64,000 bases of DNA from Thermococcus siculi (GCF_002214505.1 NZ_CP015103.1:1860001-1924000), one strand, 5' to 3'; numbered from the stretch's first letter, positions 51,987 to 62,783 are shown. Numbers and translations are program-made. Notes: generated by a model from the letters alone, not told the origin.

Positions 51987-53027
51987 TCAGATGACTCCCG
52001 TGATTTTAGCGGCCTTTTCAGCTGCTTCCCTCGTCAAACCGTCCTTCCCGAGGATCGTGTAGCGCTCGGGCCTTATCGTGTGGGCTATCGTGAGGGCCTC
52101 GATGATGACATCCGGATCGATTCCCAACTCGTATGCGTTAGTTGGCGCACCCACCCTCTTTAAGGTTTCCCTAACGCGCTCCCACTTTAGGCCGTGGAGA
52201 TAAGACATTATTATGGTCCCAACGCCGACCTGTTCGCCGTGAAGTGCCGGTTTTGGGGCTATCATGTCGAGCGCGTGGCTGAAGAGGTGCTCAGCGCCGC
52301 TGGCAGGCCTCGAGGAGCCGGCTATGCTCATGGCCACGCCACAGGATATGAGGCCCTTGACGACCTTCCTAACGCTCTCCTCGTTGCCGAGCCTTATTAT
52401 GTCGGCGTTCTTTATCACCATCTTGGCGCTCATCAGGGAGAGCGAGGCGGCGTACTCGCTGTAGTACTCGCCCTTTATCCTGTGGGCCAGCTGCCAGTCC
52501 CTCACGGCCGTCAGGTTGCTTATCATGTCGCCGACCCCAGCGGCGAGGTAGCGGTAGGGGGCGGTCTTTATCACCTTCACGTCGGCTATGACCGCTATCG
52601 GCGGGACGGCCTTCACGGAGGTCTTTGCGCCCAGGTCCTTTATCGAGGCGTTGGCGCTCGCTATGCCGTCGTGGGAAGCCGTTGTCGGGAAGCTGATGAA
52701 CGGAACGCCGGCCTTGAAGGAGGCGAGCTTTGCAACGTCGATTATGCTCCCGCCGCCGACCGCTATGAGCCAGTCAACGCCAGCATCCCGGGTTTTATTG
52801 AGAACCCGGTTCACCTCTTCCATCGTGGCGCCCTTTACAGTAACGCCCTCCACGTCGTACTCCTGCGCGAGGCTCCTCTCAACGTCCTTCCCCGCTATCT
52901 CCTTCGTCTTTGGACCGTAGAGCACGAGGGCTTTGGAACCCAGTCCAAGGCGCTTTGCCACGTTGATGACCTCTCCGACAAGATCCTCGCCGAGGAGCAC
53001 TTCTCGCGGGAGCTGCATGAGATGCAC
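51987..53027 (-). CDS. egsA: sn-Glycerol-1-phosphate dehydrogenase
   Basis: A 346-residue NAD(P)-dependent, metal-containing enzyme making sn-glycerol-1-phosphate from DHAP, which sets the archaeal lipid stereochemistry. Landmarks: AVGGGSIIDVAKLASF (nucleotide), FISFPTTASHDGIAS, ADVKVIKTAPYRYLAAGVGDMISN, and metal ligands in AEHLFSHALD and ALHGEQVGVG. A GTG at 53027, 4-5 bp after GGTGGTGAG, is preferred over the ATG at 53018. It provides the substrate of the GGGP synthase encoded at 37212-37973. Confidence 0.96.
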   Translation of the reverse strand: MHLMQLPREVLLGEDLVGEVINVAKRLGLGSKALVLYGPKTKEIAGKDVERSLAQEYDVEGVTVKGATMEEVNRVLNKTRDAGVDWLIAVGGGSIIDVAKLASFKAGVPFISFPTTASHDGIASANASIKDLGAKTSVKAVPPIAVIADVKVIKTAPYRYLAAGVGDMISNLTAVRDWQLAHRIKGEYYSEYAASLSLMSAKMVIKNADIIRLGNEESVRKVVKGLISCGVAMSIAGSSRPASGAEHLFSHALDMIAPKPALHGEQVGVGTIIMSYLHGLKWERVRETLKRVGAPTNAYELGIDPDVIIEALTIAHTIRPERYTILGKDGLTREAAEKAAKITGVI

Positions 53028-53099
53028 TTTTCTCACCACCCCTAACCTTAAGGTGGGAAAAGCTTTAAGGCTATCGGATGAACCCTCTACGGTGGTCAA

Positions 53100-53912
53100 A
53101 TGGGACTCTATCAGTTCTTTTACGAGTACTTCGTGGTGCCCATAAAGGAGAACCAGGGTTACAACCCCGTGAACACGATAGTCTACGCGATAATCCTGGG
53201 CATAGCGGTAATACTCCTGTACAAGATGCTCAAGCGCATGGACATCAGGGTCGAGGGGCGCTTTTTCAAGGCACTGATACCCTACATAATCCTTGGGCCG
53301 CTCATGAGGAGCATGACCGACGTCGGAATCCTGCCGAGAACCTACCTGACGGTCAGTCCCGGCGGCTACTTCGTCATAGCGACCTTCGCGATAGCGTCGC
53401 TCTACGTTGTCTGGAGGCACGTTGGGCCTGGTGAAAGGCTCTACCCCCTCTACCGCGACTTCGGGTGGATTCTGGTAGGGGGCCTTCTCTTCGTGCTGGT
53501 CATAAACCTGGACAAGGTGAACTTTAACTGGGAGGTTCTGAAGTACTTCGTCCCGGCCATCGTGATAGCGGAGGCGGTAATCTGGGTGCTCACAAAGAAG
53601 GTTCAGCTCATCGGAGACAACAAAACCCTCTTCTACACGCACTTCTACGACGCAACAACAACTTTCGTCGGAATCCAGTTCCTGGGCTACTGGGAGCAGC
53701 ACGTACTCGCGAGGTGGCTCATAGACACCTTCGGAACCGCGGCGGTCATGTACCTCGAAAAGTTCCTCATCCTCCTTCCGGTCGTCTGGATACTGGACAG
53801 AGGAATGGGGGACGAGGATCCCGATCTAATCAACTTCGTGAAGCTGACGATATTCATCCTCGGCTTCGGGCCGGGGACGAGGAATTTACTCATAATGCTG
53901 ATGGGTGGTTGA
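53100..53912 (+). CDS. DUF63 family membrane protein (copy 2)
   Basis: A 270-residue membrane protein with about seven helices, paralogous to the one at 2169-2975: GYNPVNTIVYAIILG, MRSMTDVGILPRTYLTVSPGGYF, THFYDATTTFVGIQFLGYWEQHVL and LGFGPGTRN match in order and spacing. Conserved Asp/His residues inside the helices (HFYDATTT) hint at an enzymatic or transport role, but the family is uncharacterised. It overlaps nothing upstream and is 1 bp from the next gene, so it is co-transcribed with the phosphatase and rhomboid genes. Confidence 0.85.
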   Translation: MGLYQFFYEYFVVPIKENQGYNPVNTIVYAIILGIAVILLYKMLKRMDIRVEGRFFKALIPYIILGPLMRSMTDVGILPRTYLTVSPGGYFVIATFAIASLYVVWRHVGPGERLYPLYRDFGWILVGGLLFVLVINLDKVNFNWEVLKYFVPAIVIAEAVIWVLTKKVQLIGDNKTLFYTHFYDATTTFVGIQFLGYWEQHVLARWLIDTFGTAAVMYLEKFLILLPVVWILDRGMGDEDPDLINFVKLTIFILGFGPGTRNLLIMLMGG

Positions 53913-53913
53913 T

Positions 53914-54681
53914 ATGGAAGCATGGAACGAGCTGGCGAGAGAGCTTGCTGGAGAGGTAGAGAAGGTTGTTATGCCGCTCTTCGGGACCTCCAAGGCTGGC
54001 GAGACCGTGGGAACCAACGTAAGCGGTGATGTCACGAAGTACGTGGACAAGGTGGCGGAAGACCTCGTGGTGAGGAGGCTTAGCTCCCTCGGGGTCAACA
54101 TCGTCAGCGAGGAGATAGGTTTCATAGACAACGGGAGCGACTACACGGCAGTCGTTGACCCGATAGACGGCTCCTACAACTTCGCCGCAGGGATACCGAT
54201 ATTCGCCTTCAGCTTCGCGGTCTTCAGGGGAAAGAAGCCGGTTTACGGGGCCATCTACGAGTTCGTGCCGAAGCACTTCTACGAGGCGATTCCCGGGGAA
54301 GGCGCCTTTATGAATGGGAGGCGGATCCACGTTAGGGAGCCAGAGCGCGGAAAGGAGGCCCTCAGCTTCTACACGAGGGGAAGATGCACGGGACTCATAG
54401 AGAAGGTCAAGCGCGTCCGTGTTCTCGGGGCCATAGCCGTCGAGCTAACCTACCTCGCGAAGGGCGCCCTCGACGGGGTTCTCGACATAAGGAACTACGT
54501 CCGCCCGACTGACATAGCTGCCGGGGTTCTCATAGCCAGAGAGGCAGGCGCAATAGTAACCGACGAGCGCGGAAGGGAGTTCGAGGTTCACCTGAGCGCC
54601 ACGGAGAAGACCAACGTGATAGCGGTCAACGACGAATACCTCCTAAAGCTGATCCTGGAGGAGCTGGAAAATGGGCCTTGA
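53914..54681 (+). CDS. Inositol monophosphatase/fructose-1,6-bisphosphatase family enzyme
   Basis: A 255-residue Mg-dependent sugar phosphatase. Metal-site motifs: VSEEIGF (Glu), VVDPIDGSYNF (DPxDGS) and YVRPTDIAAGVLIAREAGA (the C-terminal D-A-G/A motif). Archaeal members act on both inositol-1-phosphate and fructose-1,6-bisphosphate, serving gluconeogenesis and compatible-solute synthesis. The ATG at 53914 lies 1 bp after the DUF63 stop; its end overlaps the rhomboid start by 11 bp. Confidence 0.93.
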   Translation: MEAWNELARELAGEVEKVVMPLFGTSKAGETVGTNVSGDVTKYVDKVAEDLVVRRLSSLGVNIVSEEIGFIDNGSDYTAVVDPIDGSYNFAAGIPIFAFSFAVFRGKKPVYGAIYEFVPKHFYEAIPGEGAFMNGRRIHVREPERGKEALSFYTRGRCTGLIEKVKRVRVLGAIAVELTYLAKGALDGVLDIRNYVRPTDIAAGVLIAREAGAIVTDERGREFEVHLSATEKTNVIAVNDEYLLKLILEELENGP

Positions 54682-55282
54682 GCGCTATTTCTATCGTTAC
54701 GGGAAGGCGACCTTTACGCTCTTCCTGATAAACGTGGCGGTTTACGTGGTGGAGGCCATTTTGAGCGGCAACCCGCTGAGCATAAGCATGGACGTTCTGG
54801 CAACTTTTGGCCAGTGGAACTACGCGGTGCTCAACGGCGCCTGGTGGCAGCTCTTCACGGCAATGTTCGTCCACGTGGGGATACTCCACATAGGCTTCAA
54901 CATGTACTTCCTCCTCGTCATGGGCAGACAGCTTGAGCACGCCCTCGGGCCGAGGAGGCTCGTGATCATCTACCTGATCTCAGGTCTCGTTGGAAACCTG
55001 CTGACTCTACTCCTGCTGCCGCCGGGCACCGTCAGTGCAGGGGCTAGCGGCGCGCTCTTCGGTATCGTGGGAACGCTCATAGTCATGATGGGGGTCATCG
55101 GCGGCAACATGCAGGCGGCACTGGTGAACGCCTTTGTGCTCTTCCTGATAAACAGCATCCTGCCCGGGGTCAACGCATTCGCACACCTGGGCGGTCTCGT
55201 GACTGGAATGGCCATAGGCTACTACTACGGGAAGCAGATAAAGAGGCGCATGGCCCTCGCTTACGGCTACGGCTACTACTGA
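54671..55282 (+). CDS. Rhomboid intramembrane serine protease
   Basis: A 203-residue six-helix membrane protease. WWQLFTAMFVHVGILHIGFNMYFL carries the conserved loop-1/His-Asn region, SAGASGALFGIVG holds the catalytic Ser (GASG), and NAFAHLGGLVTGMAIGYYYG provides the catalytic His. It cleaves membrane proteins within the bilayer. It overlaps the IMPase gene by 11 bp and is the last gene before tRNA-Met. Confidence 0.94.
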   Translation: MGLERYFYRYGKATFTLFLINVAVYVVEAILSGNPLSISMDVLATFGQWNYAVLNGAWWQLFTAMFVHVGILHIGFNMYFLLVMGRQLEHALGPRRLVIIYLISGLVGNLLTLLLLPPGTVSAGASGALFGIVGTLIVMMGVIGGNMQAALVNAFVLFLINSILPGVNAFAHLGGLVTGMAIGYYYGKQIKRRMALAYGYGYY

Positions 55283-55323
55283 CCGCCGCCGAAAGATTTA
55301 AAAAGACCCCTCTGGAGGTATAA

Positions 55324-55337
55324 CCCGAGCGCTCGGG
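55324..55337. repeat. Perfect 14-bp palindrome ahead of tRNA-Met
   Basis: CCCGAGCGCTCGGG lies in the region between the TATA-like TTTAAAAA (about 55295) and the tRNA 5' end, so it is probably in the pre-tRNA leader. Ten of its bases (GAGCGCTCGG) recur exactly in the tRNA at 55365-55374, covering the D stem/anticodon stem junction. Confidence 0.6.
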
Positions 55338-55341
55338 CAGT

Positions 55342-55449
55342 GCCGGGGTAGCTTAGCCTGGTCAGAGCGCTCGGCTCATAGGGCCGCTCCCCTTCGGGGG
55401 AGCCTGAGAAACCGAGAGGTCCGGGGTTCAAAGCCCCGCCCCGGCACCA
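55342..55449 (+). tRNA. Elongator tRNA-Met (CAU) with 30-nt intron
   Basis: Exon 1 is 55342-55380, the intron 55381-55410, exon 2 55411-55446, with CCA encoded at 55447-55449. Acceptor GCCGGGG/CCCCGGC; mature anticodon loop CUCAUAA in a CUCGG/CCGAG stem. The intron sits at the canonical 37/38 position and forms a perfect bulge-helix-bulge: bulges UAG and AAA around the 4-bp helix CUCA/UGAG, with a UUCG-capped hairpin. The anticodon stem lacks the three G-C pairs of initiators, so it is the elongator. Confidence 0.94.
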
Positions 55450-55794
55450 TTACAAACTTCGCCTTCGCGAAGTTTGATCAAGGCTCGTGGTTCCTTCTCA
55501 AATTGCTTTTCTACGAAGATTTTCACAATATATGAACTAAGAAGGCATGAATTCTCTAACTGCCAGCCTTCTAAAAGGAGTTTCCAACACCTTGACGCCC
55601 TCCGGGCGTCGATTAAAAAGCAAACTCGCAGAAGGATGGATCTGTTTAAAATTTGGAATTCATGAATAGGGAGCAAGTTTTTAAAGAAAATCTCCTAAAA
55701 ACTGCACTTTTGACAAGAACCACGGACTTTAATGAGGCTCTTTGCTTGCAAAGTTTCAACTCTGGAGGAAAGGTACGGACTGTTTAACCTGCTT
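55450..55794. other. Gene-free AT-rich stretch with three hairpins
   Basis: No gene is supported in these 345 bp. Features seen: a 10-bp hairpin CAAACTTCGC/GCGAAGTTTG (55453-55476) directly after the tRNA; GACGCCC/GGGCGTC (55594-55610); CTTTGC/GCAAAG (55740-55753), related in sequence to the first hairpin; and the spaced inverted pair CGTGGTTC (near 55486) and GAACCACG (near 55717). Short open frames exist on both strands but have no ribosome site and poor composition. It may be a decayed mobile or integrated element beside the tRNA; this is inference. Confidence 0.5.
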
Positions 55795-57726
55795 TTACCG
55801 CCCGTTGCTCCAGAACCGCTTCAGGTAGAGCTTCATTCTGCCTAGGTCTACCGGTCTCATCGTCTCGACCATCCAGTCAGGTAAGTCCTTCCTTATGCCC
55901 CTCCAGAGCAGGCGGTAGTCGAGGACTATTATCGAGCCTTTCTCCTCTGCCGAGCGGTGAACCCTCCCCGCCGCCTGAACCAGCTTCCTGTGGGCCGGCA
56001 GGTAGTAACCGTAGTAGCGCCCCTTCTCCGGGAACTTCCTCTCGAAGTAGCGTATCTGGGCCTGGACCCTCGGAGTCGGCCTCGCGTAGGGTATTCCAAC
56101 GAGGATAACGCCGTTCATCTCATCCCCGCTGTAGTCCTGCCCCTCGCTGTTCCTCCCACCCATCACCCCAAGAAGAACCGCACCATTGCCCCTCGCGTGG
56201 GCCTTAAAGCTCGCCACCATTGCGTCGTTTTCCGCCGAAGGAACGCCCTGCTTCTCGATGAATATCGCCTTTCCGGTTTCCTCCAGCCGGACCTGGAGGT
56301 TGGCCGAGAGCAGGCCCTGGAGGACTTCATAAGAAGCGGTGAAAACACCGACGTTCTTCGGGATTATCTTTGCAGCCTCAACTATGTAGTCCACCATCCT
56401 CCTGTAAGCCTGCAGGGTGCGCTCATCTCCCCGAGTGGAGACATCCTTTGCAACCAACACCTGGGCGTTTTCGCGCTTCACCATGCGCGGGAACTTTTTC
56501 AGGCGAGCATTCTCGATGCCCATGATATCCCTGAAGGCCTCGAGCGGGGTAAGAGTGCCGGACATAAAGATGGCGCTCTGGACGTCCCTTATGAAACCCA
56601 GAGCCTTCGCCGGGTCGAGGGCGACCAGTTCCAGACTAAGACCGCGGTCCCTGCTCATTATGAAGAGGTAGTCCTCCCTCCCGATGAGGGACAGCCAGAG
56701 GAGCAGGAACTCTCCGACGCGACCGATGTAGGAGCGCGGGGGCTTGCCCTTCTCTATCCGATCTTCCCTTATTGAATCCCCTATTGCCACCATGTCGTTG
56801 AGCGTCTTCACGAGCCAGCGCGTGTCGAGGCCGAGGACATCGACGACGTGCTCGAAAACCAGCTCAGGCTGAATCGGCGTCTCCTGGACGTCCCTGCTGC
56901 CGAGCTTCTCCTGGAAGAGTATCTCCAATCCTCGTCCAAAGATGCTCAGGAAGTTTGCTATTTCATGCTCGTTGTACTCGTCGGCCTCCTTTATCGCCCT
57001 GTTAACCGTGTTGATGCTTATTTTATCGCTCAACGCCGAGATCGCCTGGTCGGGAAGGTTATGGGCCTCGTCGAAGACTACTATGAGGTCGGAGTAGTCC
57101 ACATCGAGCGAACTGATGAAGTTCTCCCTTATGCTCGGGCTGAGAAGGTAGAGGTAGCTCGCCACTATAACGTCCGCCTTTTCCGCCATGCGCTTCGTTA
57201 AATCGTAGGGGCACAGCTCAAGAGTTTCCGCGTAGCTGAGTATCTCGGCCGGATGGCTGGGGCTTTCAAGGAAGAACCTGACCAGCTCGTCAAACTCGGC
57301 CTTTTTCTTCTTCTCGTTCTCGTAGAAGGGGCACTTGCCCATCTTCTTGAGGTTCTTGCAGACGACCATGGCAGTATAGGCGTCGCTGGTGAACTGGGTG
57401 AGGTAGTTGTGGAGGCACAGCTCCTTCCTGCTCCTCAGCTCAACCCCGGAGACGGGGCTTTTCCCACTTATCGCCTTTAGCTCCTCTATGACCCTGTCCA
57501 TCTGCCTGTGGGTTCTCGCGAGGTAGAGAACCTTGTAGCCCTCTTCCTTTGCGTAGGGGAGGATACCGGCCAGAACGCTCACTGTCTTTCCAAAGCCTGT
57601 GGGTGCCTCGATTATGGCGTTCTCTCCGTTTCTAACCGCCTCAGAGACCAGTTCTATGAACTCCCGCTGGTTCGGCCGCATCGCCTCGTACGGAAAGTAC
57701 TCGAATGCCTCACTGGATTCGCTCAT
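55795..57726 (-). CDS. xpd: XPD/Rad3-type DNA helicase with Fe-S cluster
   Basis: A 643-residue SF2 helicase unwinding DNA 5'-3' in repair. Walker A is APTGFGKT, the Fe-S cysteines are in RKELCLH, VVCKNL, GKCPFYE and LELCPYD, Walker B is VFDEAHN (DEAH), and the second motor domain has FMSGTLTP, VGVFTASYEVLQ, LLGVMGGRNSEGQDY and QAAGRVHRSAEEKG. The ATG at 57726 is chosen; an upstream open extension adds a hydrophobic, non-conserved stretch antisense to the divergent gene's promoter. Confidence 0.95.
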   Translation of the reverse strand: MSESSEAFEYFPYEAMRPNQREFIELVSEAVRNGENAIIEAPTGFGKTVSVLAGILPYAKEEGYKVLYLARTHRQMDRVIEELKAISGKSPVSGVELRSRKELCLHNYLTQFTSDAYTAMVVCKNLKKMGKCPFYENEKKKKAEFDELVRFFLESPSHPAEILSYAETLELCPYDLTKRMAEKADVIVASYLYLLSPSIRENFISSLDVDYSDLIVVFDEAHNLPDQAISALSDKISINTVNRAIKEADEYNEHEIANFLSIFGRGLEILFQEKLGSRDVQETPIQPELVFEHVVDVLGLDTRWLVKTLNDMVAIGDSIREDRIEKGKPPRSYIGRVGEFLLLWLSLIGREDYLFIMSRDRGLSLELVALDPAKALGFIRDVQSAIFMSGTLTPLEAFRDIMGIENARLKKFPRMVKRENAQVLVAKDVSTRGDERTLQAYRRMVDYIVEAAKIIPKNVGVFTASYEVLQGLLSANLQVRLEETGKAIFIEKQGVPSAENDAMVASFKAHARGNGAVLLGVMGGRNSEGQDYSGDEMNGVILVGIPYARPTPRVQAQIRYFERKFPEKGRYYGYYLPAHRKLVQAAGRVHRSAEEKGSIIVLDYRLLWRGIRKDLPDWMVETMRPVDLGRMKLYLKRFWSNGR

Positions 57727-57775
57727 GGGAAAGAGTTTTAACGGTCCGCTTTTAACTTTTCCCCAGGTGAAGGTA

Positions 57776-58117
57776 ATGGAAGAGAGGGACAGCAGGCTCA
57801 TCGAGTACACCATCGAGGCCCTCCTGGTGGCGTGGCTTGGCTACCTCTTCCTCTACCAGAACTACCTGCTCTACCACTGGCACCGCGGGTTGCCGTTGCC
57901 CTCGAGGTTTCCCTTCGTGGTGGCCGGGATAATCCTTGGAATCCTGTTCTTCTGGTACGAGTGGTCAAAGTTCGAAAAGGAGCTTGAAAAGAGGAGTCAC
58001 GCGGAGACGGCCGTCCCGGTGGTTTCAAAGAACCAGAAAACAGATCAATCCCCCGAGACCGATGGCGGCAATCAAAATGGAGAAAGCGGGTCTGAGGACG
58101 GGGAAGAAATCAGGTGA
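57776..58117 (+). CDS. Small two-helix membrane protein with acidic tail
   Basis: A 113-residue protein with two membrane helices (IEALLVAWLGYLFLYQNYLLY and FPFVVAGIILGILFFWYEW) and a low-complexity, charged C-terminal tail (DQSPETDGGNQNGESGSEDGEEIR). No domain is recognised. AGGTGAAGGTA lies before the ATG at 57776; the frame is open to 57599 but that part is antisense to xpd. It overlaps the end of the convergent gene by 8 bp. Confidence 0.6.
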   Translation: MEERDSRLIEYTIEALLVAWLGYLFLYQNYLLYHWHRGLPLPSRFPFVVAGIILGILFFWYEWSKFEKELEKRSHAETAVPVVSKNQKTDQSPETDGGNQNGESGSEDGEEIR

Positions 58118-58808
58118 CCCTTATCGCGTACTCCCCTCTTGTTTCTACCCCTCCAAAGTCCTCCTCAGCAACTTCCAGCACGCTTCTTTCGACCTCCGTT
58201 ATCGAGCTGCCGGAGGGGGATTCGTACTCCACCCTCGTCACGATGTTATCCTCAACTTCGACCGTGAACCTCTCCACCCGGTTCTCGCCGTTTATCCTGA
58301 ACGTCGGCGTTCCAACGTTGAAGCGGACGTACCTCACCGTGTGCGGAAGCAGAGAGGACGTGAAGTTCCGGATTATGAAGTCCTTCGGCGAGCCAAAGGC
58401 CCTCAAAGAAACCAGGTGATGGCTCTCAGCCATCCTCGCGATCGCAAGGGCGGAGTTCTCGGCCAGGAACTTCAGCTTCTTTCCGAGACCCCTCTCGCCG
58501 GGAATATCCGCGGAGGCCCTCGCGATGAGCTTTCCATCGAGGGCGGCAAAGGAGAGCACCAGGAGTCCCTTCTCCCCCTTGAGGATGTAGGTGGCGTGTG
58601 GCTCGTTGAAGGCGAACTCCATCCTCCCCTCGAACTCGAACTTCGTGAAGAACCTTCGAAATGACAGCCGAACTTGAAGTTTCTCACCGGATCTGGCAAC
58701 GGCTACCCCGTAGGGGAACGTAGGGAAGAGCTTCTCCGGCATGTAGGCGACTCCAATAAGGGCCTCCCAGCCGGCATTGAACGGCACTTCTGCCATCCTG
58801 GACTCCAT
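58110..58808 (-). CDS. Hypothetical protein, 232 aa
   Basis: A soluble, strand-rich protein without recognised motifs (FNAGWEALIGVAYMPEKLF, YGVAVARSGEKLQVRLSFRRFFTKFEFEGRMEFAF, RYVRFNVGTPTFRINGENRVERFTVEVEDNIVTRVEYES). The pattern suggests a beta-sandwich or lipocalin-like fold, but I cannot name a family. ATG at 58808 or 58796. The 80 bp between it and the M42 gene end contain no other feature. Confidence 0.55.
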   Translation of the reverse strand: MESRMAEVPFNAGWEALIGVAYMPEKLFPTFPYGVAVARSGEKLQVRLSFRRFFTKFEFEGRMEFAFNEPHATYILKGEKGLLVLSFAALDGKLIARASADIPGERGLGKKLKFLAENSALAIARMAESHHLVSLRAFGSPKDFIIRNFTSSLLPHTVRYVRFNVGTPTFRINGENRVERFTVEVEDNIVTRVEYESPSGSSITEVERSVLEVAEEDFGGVETRGEYAIRVT

Positions 58809-58897
58809 GGGGCACACCCTTGTACACTGTCCCCCTAATAGATGCCCGCCCCGGTTTTTAAAGTTGATGCTGAGGGAAGAATAGAGGAGGAAATGAA

Positions 58898-61350
<2,453 letters not shown>

Positions 61351-61351
61351 G

Positions 61352-61383
61352 ATTATCCACCAACTGGATTATCCACCAACTGG
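61352..61383. repeat. 16-bp tandem repeat in the promoter of the ATPase-DUF234 gene
   Basis: Two exact copies of ATTATCCACCAACTGG (61352-61367 and 61368-61383), followed by ATAA. Each contains the dyad ATCCA-CCAAC-TGGAT, so the block offers overlapping palindromic sites. It begins 1 bp from the ATG of the minus-strand gene (61350) and runs to its TATA-like TTTTTAT, covering the transcription start. This is the layout of a repressor site. Confidence 0.75.
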
Positions 61384-61410
61384 ATAAAAAGTTTGCGCTG
61401 GAACCATGGC

Positions 61411-62007
61411 TCACGGATAAATCCTCACCCCCATCGTCCTCTCGCCGTTGTCGTATATCTCCCTGATTTTGAAGAGATATGCGGGCGTTTTTCTCCAGTC
61501 CCTCGGCCTCTTTGGCCTGTGAAAGACGTCGTGGACGGCGTTGGTGTACTCCCAGACCTCGTCGCCCTCGTGAACCTCCACCTCACAGCGAACCTCGTAG
61601 GAAGTGCTCGGTGGTGTGAAGAATAGTATCGTCGCCTCCCTGCTTCCTCCCGTGATGTTTGTCCACGTGTGCTTTTTGGCCAGCTCAAGGGACACCAGCT
61701 TGGTGAAGTCTATCTTCTCCCTCACGTAGATCTCGTTGAGGAGGAAGTTCAGGGCTTCTCGCGGGTTGTAGGGATTCTTCAGCCCCTCCCGGAGCTTCTG
61801 GAGAGTTTCCCCCAAATATTCCTCCCTATGAATGAAACCTATTCCCTTGATTGACCCGTTCGGTCCTGCCCTTCCGCAGGTTATTATCGCCGGGTTGTGC
61901 CGCGTAAAGCCGAGCAGAACTGACGGGTCAAACTTCCCTGCGGCCAGTTTTCTTATTCCGGCGACCCTCTCCTCGAAGGCATATTGGATAAACTCCTCGG
62001 GTATCAT
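61411..62007 (-). CDS. Hypothetical protein, 198 aa
   Basis: A soluble alpha/beta protein of unknown function. It begins MIPEEFIQYAFEERVAGIRKLAAGKFDPSVLLGFTRHNPAIITCGRAG and ends in strands VRCEVEVHEGDEVWEYTNAVHDVFHRPKRPRDWRKTPAYLF. I do not recognise a family. No signal peptide or membrane segment is present. It is divergent from sfsA with 59 bp between the start codons. Confidence 0.6.
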   Translation of the reverse strand: MIPEEFIQYAFEERVAGIRKLAAGKFDPSVLLGFTRHNPAIITCGRAGPNGSIKGIGFIHREEYLGETLQKLREGLKNPYNPREALNFLLNEIYVREKIDFTKLVSLELAKKHTWTNITGGSREATILFFTPPSTSYEVRCEVEVHEGDEVWEYTNAVHDVFHRPKRPRDWRKTPAYLFKIREIYDNGERTMGVRIYP

Positions 62008-62066
62008 CGAACCACCGTCCAGGATTTGCCCTAAAGTTAAAAACGCCTTTCGGCCAATTTAACCCC

Positions 62067-62783
62067 ATGAAGGAAAAATCCGTGTTGATGAAGCTCAACG
62101 TCATCCCCTGTACTTTCCTTGAGAGGCTCAACCGATTCGTCGCCCTGGTGGAGGTGAACGGCGAAACCAGAAAAGCCCTCGTCACCAACACCGGCAGATT
62201 AGAGGAGTTCATGGTTAAGGGCAGAAGAGCCTTCTGCACGCCGAAGAGCGGGGGGAAGACGGACTTCGTTCTCGTGGCCTTCGAGGACTCGGAAGGAAAG
62301 GGGGCGATAATAGACACCAGAACACAGGCCAGGGCCTTTGAGCGGGCCGTTCAACTCGGTCTTGTTCCCTGGCTCAAGGACTGCAGGATAAAGCGGAAAG
62401 AGGTAACCGTTGGGAACTCCCGCCTGGATTACCTCTTCGAGTGCCCCGGCGGTGAAATATTCGCCGAGATGAAGAGCGCGGTTTTGAGGGGAGGAGAAAG
62501 GGGAGAGTACGCGATGTATCCCGATTGCCCCAGCGTGAGGGGGCAAAAACACATAAGGGAGCTGATAGGACTCTCAAAGGCAGGGAATAGGACCATGATA
62601 TTTTTCATCGGGGCGATGCCCGGTGTCGAGAAGTTCAGGCCCTACGAGAGGGGCGACCCCGAGATAGCGAGGCTTCTGAGGGAAGCGAGAAAAGCCGGCG
62701 TTGAGATCCACGCCCTGAGCATCTCGCTCCTCCGGGACGGGCGGATTGTTCTCGAGAGGCCGAGTCTGGAGGTGGAGCTTTAG
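62067..62783 (+). CDS. sfsA: SfsA family protein
   Basis: A 238-residue member of the sugar fermentation stimulation family: N-terminal OB-like part (CTFLERLNRFVALVEVNGETRKALVTNTGRLEEFM) and a C-terminal nuclease-like domain (RLDYLFECPGGEIFAEMKSAVLR, YPDCPSVRGQKHIRELI). DNA binding and a PD-(D/E)XK fold are reported for the family; role unresolved. The ATG at 62067 is about 25 bp beyond a TATA-like AAAGTTAAAAA; ATG 62088 is an alternative. Its TAG interlocks with the TAA of the next, convergent gene in TTAG. Confidence 0.92.
   Translation: MKEKSVLMKLNVIPCTFLERLNRFVALVEVNGETRKALVTNTGRLEEFMVKGRRAFCTPKSGGKTDFVLVAFEDSEGKGAIIDTRTQARAFERAVQLGLVPWLKDCRIKRKEVTVGNSRLDYLFECPGGEIFAEMKSAVLRGGERGEYAMYPDCPSVRGQKHIRELIGLSKAGNRTMIFFIGAMPGVEKFRPYERGDPEIARLLREARKAGVEIHALSISLLRDGRIVLERPSLEVEL

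Noticed and set aside
55428-55676. Short open frames (82 and 63 codons) in the gap after tRNA-Met
   Set aside because: One begins inside the tRNA, the other lacks a ribosome site, and composition does not resemble Thermococcales coding sequence.
61352-61383. Start of a CRISPR array
   Set aside because: The two 16-bp copies are directly adjacent with no spacer, and no cas gene is near.
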